Of a stretch of DNA of 17,224 nucleotides, positions 8,249-14,063 are shown piece after piece (position 1 is the first letter of the stretch; each line of letters opens with the position of its first letter). Origin of the DNA: Parcubacteria group bacterium GW2011_GWA1_47_8 (lineage in GTDB: Bacteria; Patescibacteriota; Minisyncoccia; Phycocordibacterales; UBA1550). Both the position numbers and the translations under genes were made by a program. The stretch spans positions 669-17,892 of the forward strand of contig LCOP01000018.1 of NCBI GenBank assembly GCA_000996605.1, in the 5' to 3' direction. The notes beneath the pieces were generated by a model, which ran no database searches, was not told where the DNA came from, and saw only the letters and a program-made list of their open reading frames with translations.

Positions 8249-9160
8249 CTACATCGCCATTTCATCTTCTACTTTTGACTTTCCGCTTTCGACTTGAAAC
8301 TTGCCCTTGTCCGGCGCCATGAATTTCATTATTATCGTATCATACAAACCTTGCGCGACCGATGCATAGTACGCGACCGGATTATTTTTGCTTGGCTTCG
8401 CAAGTTTTTCATACTCCTCGAGATTGAGCATGTTCGGCGACTGTCGCACGGTCTCTATCCACACATCAAACTCCTCCTGCGAGCTTGCTTTGGCGACGAA
8501 TTTCATCCCCGAAAATCCTGCACCGCTAAAATTCGAAGATACCCCCGCATACTCCCCCGCTTCACTTGCCATCAAATGCAATTGTGTCTGCATCCCCGCC
8601 ATCGCGTAGATCTGCCCGCCAAGCTGGGGAATCCAAAATGAATTCATCGGTGCATCTGCGGTTATTTGAAATTTGATCGGCACATCCTTCGGAAATTGGA
8701 CGAAGTTCACGGTCGCAATATGTTCCGTAGGATAGATAAACAGCCACTTCCAGTCAAGCGCGACGACTTGTATCGTCATTACCGGAGCTATGCTATTGAG
8801 AGGCTTGAACGGGTCTAGTTCATGTGTGCTTTTCCATGTGATAACGGCAAGCACTACAATAATCGCCGACGGAATAGCCCACCAGACTGCTTCCAATGTT
8901 TTATTACTGTGCCAGTCGGGAGCATATTTTGCCTTCGTATTCCCCGCACGATACCGCCATGCAAAGAAAAATGTCATGACGAACACGGGGATAACCACAA
9001 TGAGCATGAGGAGCGTCGCCGTGACCAATAAATTCTTCTCCGCAAGCGCAATCACTCCTTTCGGGTCGAGTACATCCATGCCGTGTCCGCGCACATAAAC
9101 ACCGAGCAGAAACACCACGCCGAGCGCAAACAAGACAAATAGGGGAATTCTATACCTCAT
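8249..9160 (-). CDS. cyoA: Cytochrome bo3 oxidase subunit II, CyoA
   Basis: This is subunit II of the quinol oxidase: two membrane helices after the N-terminal segment (about 45-68 and 90-110) and an outer cupredoxin domain. Family blocks are LDPKGVIALAEKNLLVTATL, VVALDWKWLFIYP, MNSFWIPQLGGQIYAMAGMQ and SGAGFSGMKF. There is no CuA site, as expected for a quinol rather than cytochrome c oxidase. I see no cysteine in the whole protein, so the lipobox cysteine of the E. coli homologue is missing and the N-terminus probably stays as an uncleaved helix. The final 17 residues (KFQVESGKSKVEDEMAM) are encoded by a purine-rich degenerate repeat. It is first in the operon, with cyoB 4 kb downstream. 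Confidence 0.96.
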   Translation of the reverse strand: MRYRIPLFVLFALGVVFLLGVYVRGHGMDVLDPKGVIALAEKNLLVTATLLMLIVVIPVFVMTFFFAWRYRAGNTKAKYAPDWHSNKTLEAVWWAIPSAIIVVLAVITWKSTHELDPFKPLNSIAPVMTIQVVALDWKWLFIYPTEHIATVNFVQFPKDVPIKFQITADAPMNSFWIPQLGGQIYAMAGMQTQLHLMASEAGEYAGVSSNFSGAGFSGMKFVAKASSQEEFDVWIETVRQSPNMLNLEEYEKLAKPSKNNPVAYYASVAQGLYDTIIMKFMAPDKGKFQVESGKSKVEDEMAM

Positions 9161-9169
9161 TGTACTTCC

Positions 9170-9178
9170 ATATTACCA
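9170..9178 (-). promoter_or_regulatory. Candidate extended -10 element before cyoA
   Basis: Reading leftward, TGGTAATAT lies nine bases before the cyoA ATG and fits an extended -10 (TGnTATAAT) at most positions. No good -35 is visible. A transcript from here would start about three bases before the ATG, making the mRNA nearly leaderless. This agrees with the absence of a Shine-Dalgarno sequence before cyoA. Confidence 0.4.
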
Positions 9179-9225
9179 CACCAGCACGCTTTGGGCGCAT
9201 GCATCCACCATCACGACAAAACAAA

Positions 9226-9280
9226 AAACCGCAGGGCGAACCATACGGTTTGTTTAAATCGGTGATTTATTCAATCACCG
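9226..9280 (-). terminator. Two hairpins ending the TIM-barrel gene
   Basis: The first hairpin, CGGTGATT (9260-9267) with AATCACCG (9273-9280), overlaps the stop codon of the 270-residue gene. The second pairs AAACCG (9226-9231) with CGGTTT (9246-9251) and is followed leftward by TTTGTTTTG, a plausible intrinsic terminator. Together they separate the TIM-barrel gene from the cyo operon. Confidence 0.6.
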
Positions 9281-10083
9281 AGGACTTCGTGGATTCTTTC
9301 TGCTAACCTTGAAAGAACTTCCCCTGTTTTTTTATTCTGATGCTGAAGCGCATCGTTTTTGGCTTCGATGATTACGGGGGTTTTCCTTTCCGTGTCATGA
9401 ACCAAAAAATTTTTTAGCAGCCTTGTGTTTTCGTCATTCCTTTTGTTGTGCAGAAACGACATCGTCTCGTCCGGAGACAACAGCTTCAAGTGAACCATGC
9501 GCACACTACCGAACCCGCCGCAAGCCTCCAACTCCTTTTCGGGATCTTTCAACTTCCTCCAATGCCCCGTGTCCAAGACAACACCACCCGGTTTCTGGTT
9601 CCCCCATTGTCGTGCGTTACCCTTATCCATGTTCGGGCCCAGCTCTATTGCCGAATCCTGAATCCACGGCGTATCTATTGCCAAAGCATTCGGGCAACAC
9701 CGCTGAAGCATCTCGATGCACCTCCTGCACACATTTTCGGAGCCAAACAGTCCCACATCAATGAGCGAAGGAAAATCTCCGTTGATCCCGATTGTGCGCG
9801 CAAGGGCACCGAACACGCTCCCGCAATTCCACGGTCCTTCAAAAGAAAGAACATTGAAATTGTTCAAGTGTTTTTCCCTAAGCCCGCGTAGCGGAAGCAT
9901 CTGAATGCCCATATTTATTTCCTTCAACACTTCTCCGACCTTCTCGTACCATCCGGGAACAAGAAAAAGAGGAAGATTGTACGGCATAAATGAGAAAACC
10001 GATGTGCCGATTTCTCTCGTCCCGACCCTCTCCCCTAAATACCGCGAAAGTGGAGCGACCAAAGCACCTATTGTTCTCACCAT
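9271..10083 (-). CDS. Xylose isomerase-like TIM-barrel protein (sugar phosphate isomerase/epimerase type)
   Basis: This 270-residue soluble protein fits the AP endonuclease 2 / xylose isomerase-like TIM-barrel superfamily, although weakly. Likely metal-ligand positions occur at strand ends in the expected order: E147 (AIELG), D171 and H174 (VVLDTGHW), H198 (VRMVHLKL) and E240 (PVIIEAKN). The substrate cannot be told. A cysteine-rich stretch (VCRRCIEMLQRCCP, about residues 118-131) is unusual and could form a disulfide or bind metal. The start is well supported: GAGGAGG lies about six bases before the ATG, and a consensus promoter lies further upstream. It is followed by two hairpins and appears to be a single-gene unit. 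Coding is sure; the family is moderately sure. Confidence 0.75.
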   Translation of the reverse strand: MVRTIGALVAPLSRYLGERVGTREIGTSVFSFMPYNLPLFLVPGWYEKVGEVLKEINMGIQMLPLRGLREKHLNNFNVLSFEGPWNCGSVFGALARTIGINGDFPSLIDVGLFGSENVCRRCIEMLQRCCPNALAIDTPWIQDSAIELGPNMDKGNARQWGNQKPGGVVLDTGHWRKLKDPEKELEACGGFGSVRMVHLKLLSPDETMSFLHNKRNDENTRLLKNFLVHDTERKTPVIIEAKNDALQHQNKKTGEVLSRLAERIHEVLGD

Positions 10084-10114
10084 GAGCCCCTCCTCGGTTG
10101 CGGTTGAACGTATT

Positions 10115-10139
10115 TGAGATTACAAAAAACAAAATCTCA
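10115..10139 (-). promoter_or_regulatory. Hairpin in the 5' leader of the TIM-barrel gene
   Basis: TGAGATT (10115-10121) pairs perfectly with AATCTCA (10133-10139) around an eleven-base T-rich loop on the transcript strand. It lies just after the predicted transcript start and before the ribosome binding site. It could stabilise the leader; no known riboswitch is recognised. Confidence 0.4.
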
Positions 10140-10149
10140 CCTGAAGAAT

Positions 10150-10178
10150 ATTATATACTTAGAAACTATTTGTGTCAA
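10150..10178 (-). promoter_or_regulatory. Perfect consensus sigma70 promoter for the TIM-barrel gene
   Basis: TTGACA (10178-10173) is followed by exactly 17 bases and TATAAT (10155-10150) on the minus strand. All twelve consensus bases and the spacing match. The leader to the ATG at 10083 would be about 60 bases. Confidence 0.85.
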
Positions 10179-10222
10179 GCCATTGTTATGGTTCACTACC
10201 TTGGAACCACTTTGAGGTATTT

Positions 10223-11020
10223 TTAAACTGTGCTCCCTTTAACCACCTCCGCAATAACTGCCTCTCCTCCTTGTTTTTTTGCATACCCCATATACGCCTG
10301 CATCATCTCGAGGGGAAGTGTGAATACAACCGTATTCGACTGATCCGACGAAATATCGTTAATGGAGTTGAGGGTGCGGAGATGGAGCGCGCCTGCGCTT
10401 CCTGACAAAATCCGCGCCGCTTGTGCGAGGTTCTCTGCCGCAGAAACTTCCCCTTGAGAATTAATGATGACGGCGCGGCGTTCGCGTTCCGCTTCCGCTT
10501 GCTTCGCAATCGTTCGCACCATATTGTCGGGAAGCTCAATGTCCTTGAGCTCAACCGTCGCCACGTCGACTCCCCACCCTTTGGTTGCCTCGTCGATGAT
10601 TGTCTCAATCTGGTCTGAAATCTTCTGTCGCTCAGCAAGAAGCTCATCGAGTGTCACCGAGCCGGCGATGTTGCGCATCGTCGTTTGCGCGAGCTGGAGC
10701 ACGGCGTAGTCGATATTCTGAATATCAATGATTGCCTTTGCCGCATCGGTAACCTGATAATAAATCACTGCATTTATTTTTGCGGACACATTGTCTTTTG
10801 TAATCGCATCCTGCGAGGGGACGTCCACGGTCTTCAACCGCACGTCTACCTTTTTCATGTTTTGAATTACCGGAAGCACAATGCGCCACCCCGGATTTGC
10901 AACGCTCGTAAATACGCCAAACGTGAACTTCACGCCCCGCTCCCACTGATTGACCTGCCTGATACTTGCCACGACGATCGCAACAACGAACACGGCAACA
11001 TACATAAGAAAAATTTCCAT
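10223..11020 (-). CDS. Stomatin/slipin-like SPFH (band 7) membrane protein
   Basis: An N-terminal membrane helix (about residues 3-20) is followed by a full SPFH domain: NQWERGVKFTFGVFTSVANPG, VDVRLKTVDVPSQDAITKDN, and the region running from MRNIAGSVTLDELLAERQKI to IELPDNMVRTIAKQAEAERE. Then come an Ala-rich coiled coil and a C-terminal STVVFTLPLEM-type segment. Such proteins form oligomeric rings in the membrane and act as scaffolds or protease regulators. Bacterial slipins are often paired with an NfeD membrane protease, but none is visible here. I use the ATG giving MEIFLMYVAVF; a GTG seven codons earlier (11041) is in frame, and neither has a clear ribosome binding site. It lies about 50 bases downstream of the broken HD gene. 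Confidence 0.92.
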   Translation of the reverse strand: MEIFLMYVAVFVVAIVVASIRQVNQWERGVKFTFGVFTSVANPGWRIVLPVIQNMKKVDVRLKTVDVPSQDAITKDNVSAKINAVIYYQVTDAAKAIIDIQNIDYAVLQLAQTTMRNIAGSVTLDELLAERQKISDQIETIIDEATKGWGVDVATVELKDIELPDNMVRTIAKQAEAERERRAVIINSQGEVSAAENLAQAARILSGSAGALHLRTLNSINDISSDQSNTVVFTLPLEMMQAYMGYAKKQGGEAVIAEVVKGSTV

Positions 11021-11072
11021 ATTTTCTAAAAATTTACACACTGAATAATGACTATATCATACTATACCGTAC

Positions 11073-11560
11073 CTAAAGCATCAATCTCAATTCCGCCGCA
11101 TGATAGTCGAGGTCGCTCCGCAGAGGGTGCGACGGCCACGCTTTCCTTATTGCCTCAATAACTTCCACATAGTGCTCGACGAGGTTTTCTTTCGGTACAT
11201 CAATGAATCTTTGGGGAGGTCGGCGATCTTTTTTACGTTTTGTTTTTTGCGTTCCACCCACGGGACATTGCGATTCTTTTCGGTCACATCACCAACCATC
11301 CGCGCGACCTCGTCGCCAAACCGTTTCTTGATGGTTGCGATAGTTACCTTCTTTGTATCCACACTGTCCTCAATCGTATCGTGGAGTATTCCCGCCACCA
11401 CGACGTCCTCGTCACGCGAGATACGTGCAAGGATAAGTCCGACGATAAGCGGATGAATAATGTAGGGGATATCTTTCCCTTTTCGTTTCTGCTTTTGGTC
11501 GAGCTCGTGAACGCGGATCGCGACACGAATCGCCTCTTTTATTTTCTGCGTGTACTGCAT
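11073..11560 (-). pseudogene. HD-domain phosphohydrolase (RelA/SpoT-type HD) broken by frame change
   Basis: The first frame (11560-11147, 137 codons) encodes the front of an HD domain: VHELDQKQKRKGKDIPYIIHPL, then AGILHDTIEDS (H60, D61) and FGDEVARMVGDVTEKN. It then runs into unlike sequence and stops. A second frame, shifted by one base and open from 11288 to 11073, encodes what looks like the family's C-terminal part: FIDVPKENLVEHYVEVIEAI and HPLRSDLDYHAAELRLML. The middle of the family, including the last metal-binding Asp of the K.AD...N region, is absent from both. Thus an internal out-of-frame deletion is more likely than a single-base error. The intact family hydrolyses (p)ppGpp or other nucleotides; this copy is probably inactive. 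An A AAA AAG slippery heptamer lies in the overlap (11234-11228). Confidence 0.7.
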
Positions 11561-11624
11561 AGATATAAAATTTTAAAAAACAAGTAAGTCAGTAGTATAG
11601 CAGGTATTGCAAAGAAATGAATCT

Positions 11625-11662
11625 AAAAAAAATCCCACCAATAATTATTGGTGGGTTTTTTT
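11625..11662. terminator. Bidirectional intrinsic terminator
   Basis: CCCACCAAT (11634-11642) pairs perfectly with ATTGGTGGG (11647-11655) around an AATT loop, with eight As nearby on the left (one T between) and seven Ts on the right. It works in both directions by sequence. It isolates the HD gene from the tRNA-His side. Confidence 0.85.
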
Positions 11663-11664
11663 CA

Positions 11665-11688
11665 CATTTTGGGTGGCTACAGGGAATC
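11665..11688. repeat. Direct repeat of the tRNA-His 3' end (outer copy)
   Basis: This 24-base sequence is identical to 11857-11880, which covers the last 17 bases of tRNA-His and seven bases beyond. The two copies are 192 bases apart. Such a copy next to a tRNA 3' end resembles the attachment-site duplication left by tRNA-targeting integrases, but no integrase gene is in the window. Confidence 0.75.
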
Positions 11689-11826
11689 CCCTTCGACTCA
11701 ACAACTCGCCGTCGCGAGTTGTTGGTCTAGGCACTGGCTCACCGTTTTGTTTTGCTAAACAAAACATGCTCCGCCATTCGATTCCCTGACGCACGCAAAG
11801 CAATTTGCGTGCTTAGCCACCCAAAA
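11667..11826. repeat. Palindromic multi-hairpin element built from tRNA-His 3'-end copies
   Basis: The left arm 11667-11688 pairs with an inverted copy split into 11780-11788 (9 bp) and 11814-11826 (13 bp). Between those halves sits hairpin C: GCACGCAAA (11791-11799), loop GCAA, TTTGCGTGC (11804-11812). Inside the outer stem are hairpin A (CAACAACTCGC at 11699-11709 with 11714-11724, loop CGTC) and hairpin B (GTTTTGTTT at 11744-11752 with 11757-11765, loop TGCT). All three inner stems are perfect with four-base loops. No protein-coding signal is evident. It may be a structured RNA, a small non-autonomous mobile element or a degenerate attachment region. Confidence 0.7.
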
Positions 11827-11827
11827 C

Positions 11828-11857
11828 GACAAAGCCCGCACAAAAGGGCGGGTTGTC
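11828..11857 (-). terminator. Hairpin terminator downstream of tRNA-His
   Basis: GACAA (11828-11832) and CCCGC (11835-11839) pair with GCGGG (11848-11852) and TTGTC (11853-11857), with a two-base bulge. In the leftward direction the stem is followed by GTTTTGGG. It lies six bases after the tRNA 3' end and probably ends its transcript. Confidence 0.6.
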
Positions 11858-11863
11858 ATTTTG

Positions 11864-11936
11864 GGTGGCTACAGGGAATCGAACCCTGATCGAGAGCTCC
11901 ACAAGCTCCAGTGTTAACCGTTACACCATAGCCACC
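11864..11936 (-). tRNA. tRNA-His (anticodon GTG)
   Basis: Read on the minus strand, the sequence folds as a full cloverleaf. The acceptor stem is GTGGCTA/TAGCCAC with an extra 5' G (G-1) opposite discriminator C73, the hallmark of bacterial tRNA-His. The D arm is GTGT/ACAC. The anticodon arm is GGAGC/GCTCT (first pair G-U) with loop TTGTGGA, anticodon GTG. The T arm is CAGGG/CCCTG with loop TTCGATT. CCA is not encoded, so it must be added after transcription. Its 3' end is copied twice in the neighbouring element. Confidence 0.95.
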
Positions 11937-12018
11937 ATATTTACCTACAGCCAACGACCCACCACTGATTACAAAAATGCTTAATTCTGGTCGTTTGTAG
12001 TAAGTTGTCCGTTGTCCA

Positions 12019-12573
12019 TCATCGATATGACGGCGGTTCCTCTGTTATACCAGATTTATAGTTCGCAAGTCTAGCCATGGCATACAGAAGCGATGAGAGG
12101 CGGTTTAAGAACGCGAGGATGTTCGCATCGACTTTCGCCTTGCCCTCTTCAGAGACTCCCACCACTCTGCGCTCTGCGCGCCGTGCGAGCGTCCGTGCGA
12201 AATCAAACTGAGCGGCAAGAGTGGTTCCCCCTGAAACAAAAAAAGTTTTTATGGGTGGCAACTCCTTTTCGGTCATGTCAATCGCCTGCTCCATATGTAT
12301 AATCTTCTCTTTGTCTATCGTCTTGTCCGCACCAGCAACGTGCGCCTGTACAATGAACAACTGTTGCTGTACCCAATCAACCATCTCTGCAAAACTGTAT
12401 CCTTCCAGATAATGTTCTTTCGCGTATTCGTTCGTCTTGCAGATACCGAGGAACGAATTGATCTCGTCGAGCGAGCCGAGTGCCTCGGCAACCGCCGAGC
12501 TTTTTGAAATACGTTGATTGCAGGAACCAAATGTTTTGGTCGTACCGTCATCACCTTTTCCCGTGTAAAGCAT
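12019..12573 (-). CDS. pduO: PduO-type cob(I)alamin adenosyltransferase
   Basis: This soluble enzyme transfers the adenosyl group of ATP to cob(I)alamin to make adenosylcobalamin. It has 184 residues, the usual size. The N-terminal ATP-binding motif is MLYTGKGDDGTT (residues 1-12). The C-terminal signature is ARTLARRAERRVV, then ILAFLNRLSSLLYAMARLAN; the usual LNRLSD has Ser in place of Asp. I start it at the ATG at 12573 because the family begins at that point and because a promoter (TTGTCA, 17 bases, TATATT) would begin the transcript at that same A, giving a leaderless mRNA. A longer open frame reaches 12642 but runs through the promoter. No cobalamin-dependent enzyme is seen in the window. 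Confidence 0.93.
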   Translation of the reverse strand: MLYTGKGDDGTTKTFGSCNQRISKSSAVAEALGSLDEINSFLGICKTNEYAKEHYLEGYSFAEMVDWVQQQLFIVQAHVAGADKTIDKEKIIHMEQAIDMTEKELPPIKTFFVSGGTTLAAQFDFARTLARRAERRVVGVSEEGKAKVDANILAFLNRLSSLLYAMARLANYKSGITEEPPSYR

Positions 12574-12579
12574 CCAAGT

Positions 12580-12608
12580 AATATACCAAAATTTATGTTG
12601 TTTGACAA
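12580..12608 (-). promoter_or_regulatory. Promoter of the adenosyltransferase gene, probably leaderless
   Basis: On the minus strand TTGTCA (12608-12603), 17 bases, TATATT (12585-12580). The expected start, seven bases on, is the A of the ATG at 12573. The -35 box overlaps the -35 of the divergent CDF promoter almost completely, so the two promoters should compete for polymerase. Confidence 0.7.
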
Positions 12609-12630
12609 TAGCGCATTTTTTTGCCATAAT
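12602..12630 (+). promoter_or_regulatory. Promoter of the CDF transporter gene
   Basis: TTGACA (12602-12607), 17 bases, CATAAT (12625-12630): eleven of twelve consensus positions. The transcript would start near 12637, giving a leader of about 36 bases that carries a GGAGGTG ribosome binding site (12661-12667). Confidence 0.75.
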
Positions 12631-12672
12631 GTACCCAGTCAATTCGAACTTTCATAAAACGGAGGTGTCCTC

Positions 12673-13341
12673 GTGGCGCACAATCATCTGGACGCATGTC
12701 CGTCGCTCGAATCCGGGCGATTTGAAGACTGCTCGTGTTTGGCGGAAGAAATACGCTATATCACGCTCGCAAAATGGTCGCTGGGAATTTTCAGCTTGGA
12801 ATCTTTAGGAGGTTATTTTTCAGGAAGTATCGCACTCATGTCCGACAGCCTGCATGTCCTCGTGGACGGGACCGAGAATATTGTTAATGCGATAGTATCC
12901 CGTCTCTCGCGGCAAAGTGACAGAGAAATGAGATTGAGGAAGAGAGGAGGAGTGATAAGTGCCTTACTACTTCTCATTGCCGGTGGATGGATCGTGGTGG
13001 AAGGAATAAACCGCATTTCATCGCCACATAAAGTAGAGTGGTACATGACGCTCGTTGCTGTTCTCGGCCTTGGTGGAAACCTGGTCCAAAGATGGATACA
13101 TCAAAAGGCACCCAAAGAGCACCGCAATATCCAGCATTTCTTCCAGGACTTGCATATCTGGGGAGACATCTTATCGAGCCTTGCGGTAATTCTTGGTGGT
13201 ACCGTCATGTTGGCTACTGAGAATCTTTATTGGGTCGACGGTGCACTCTCAATCATCATCGGCATTTGGATCATTATAATCACAACCATGCGCCTCTTTG
13301 GGAAAAAACATCAATGTGGAGATCACCCTCACCATCACTGA
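12673..13341 (+). CDS. Cation diffusion facilitator (zinc-type) without C-terminal domain
   Basis: This is a metal/proton antiporter of the CDF family. Of its 222 residues, six helices cover about 35-210. The helix 2 metal site is in GSIALMSDSLHVLVDGTEN, with D58 and the H61xxxD65 motif. The helix 5 site is HIWGD (HxxxD). The HxxxD motif in both places suggests Zn (CzcD/ZitB/ZnT-like) rather than Mn or Fe. The usual cytoplasmic C-terminal domain of about 80-100 residues is absent; the protein ends in GKKHQCGDHPHHH, a His/Cys-rich tail that could bind metal. The GTG start has a strong ribosome binding site (GGAGGTG) five bases before it. It diverges from the adenosyltransferase gene and ends at a strong terminator. 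Confidence 0.92.
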   Translation: MAHNHLDACPSLESGRFEDCSCLAEEIRYITLAKWSLGIFSLESLGGYFSGSIALMSDSLHVLVDGTENIVNAIVSRLSRQSDREMRLRKRGGVISALLLLIAGGWIVVEGINRISSPHKVEWYMTLVAVLGLGGNLVQRWIHQKAPKEHRNIQHFFQDLHIWGDILSSLAVILGGTVMLATENLYWVDGALSIIIGIWIIIITTMRLFGKKHQCGDHPHHH

Positions 13342-13380
13342 CAGTCACTACACCGCCCTTCATCGCTCTCGTGGTGATAC

Positions 13381-13411
13381 CCCCCAACTTGTATAGTTGG
13401 GGGATTTTTTT
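13381..13411 (+). terminator. Intrinsic terminator of the CDF gene
   Basis: CCCCCAAC (13381-13388) pairs with GTTGGGGG (13396-13403) around a seven-base loop and is followed by ATTTTTTT. Confidence 0.9.
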
Positions 13412-13419
13412 GTTTTGTG

Positions 13420-13452
13420 AAAAAAGAAACATCCCGCAATTTCTGCGGGATG
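13420..13452 (-). terminator. Intrinsic terminator of the 154-residue gene
   Basis: CATCCCGCA (13430-13438) pairs with TGCGGGATG (13444-13452) around a five-base loop. In the leftward direction it is followed by TTTCTTTTTT. Together with the CDF terminator it forms a convergent terminator pair. Confidence 0.85.
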
Positions 13453-13475
13453 AAAAGAGTGTTGCGTTTGGATTC

Positions 13476-13940
13476 TCAAACAACTACACGAAATACGTTT
13501 TCTTCTGTCGCGTTGATATGAAAAGGAATCGTGCAAGTGACGAAGTGCGACATACTCCCTTGGACAGACACCGCGACACGTGTAAGATAAAACACACCCG
13601 AAGGATATAATACAATCTTATCTCCCGGTCTTCCGATAAAAAATGGTTCGCTTTTTCTTATGACGCAAAATGGTGTCTGAGCCTTTCTTACTTGAACAGG
13701 GATGTTCAAAAGCATGTAGTCCTTTGAAAACTTGTAGCTTCTCTCTGAATACTCCCATAATGTTTCAAGTGGCTCCACCCACTCATTGCCAAACATGTCC
13801 GTACAACAAAAGACATTTTCTCCGCCAACGATGCGCACAATCGGGTACCCATTGTACTTTTTCACGAATACAGGTTCAGTGATCCTTCGTACCCGCACTG
13901 GAGTATACCCTCTTTTCTGTAAAAAATGCTCTTTTTCCAT
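13476..13940 (-). CDS. Protein of unknown function, PGDYE-like second half
   Basis: This 154-residue soluble protein has no signal peptide. The second half, from VQVRKAQTPFCVIRKSEPFF into IGRPGDKIVLYPSGVFYLTR, resembles the PGDYE-type pattern (small strand-rich domain with a PGD turn) seen in phage and bacterial proteins. The first half has a similar length and opening (TPVRVRRITEPVFVKKYNG, later WVEPLETLWEYSERSYKF) and could be a divergent second copy. I use the ATG at 13940 because AGAGGGGG lies about five bases upstream; a GTG five codons earlier overlaps that site. A candidate promoter lies at 14002-14029 and a good terminator follows. Function is unknown. Confidence 0.65.
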   Translation of the reverse strand: MEKEHFLQKRGYTPVRVRRITEPVFVKKYNGYPIVRIVGGENVFCCTDMFGNEWVEPLETLWEYSERSYKFSKDYMLLNIPVQVRKAQTPFCVIRKSEPFFIGRPGDKIVLYPSGVFYLTRVAVSVQGSMSHFVTCTIPFHINATEENVFRVVV

Positions 13941-14001
13941 ACAGCCCCCTCTCACGTAATGTGATTGACGTATTTACCATGGACCCAACCTACCTCGTTT
14001 C

Positions 14002-14029
14002 ATCATATACCCTCACCGAAAAAAGGCAA
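14002..14029 (-). promoter_or_regulatory. Candidate promoter of the 154-residue gene
   Basis: On the minus strand TTGCCT (14029-14024), 16 bases, TATGAT (14007-14002). The -10 matches five of six and the -35 four of six positions. The leader would be about 55 bases and carry the AGAGGGGG site. Confidence 0.4.
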
Positions 14030-14063
14030 TGTGCTAATTCTACACTTTGCTCGAATTTTTTTT

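Noticed and set aside
11699..11724. Hairpin A considered as an integron attC site
   Set aside because: The R' and R'' core consensus (GTTRRRY and its complement) does not fit and no integron integrase is present.
11607..11789. 60-codon open frame across the terminator and palindromic element
   Set aside because: It runs through an intrinsic terminator and hairpins and shows no protein features.
12574..12642. Longer adenosyltransferase start at 12642 or 12627
   Set aside because: The extension is not part of the family, overlaps both divergent promoters and has no ribosome binding site.
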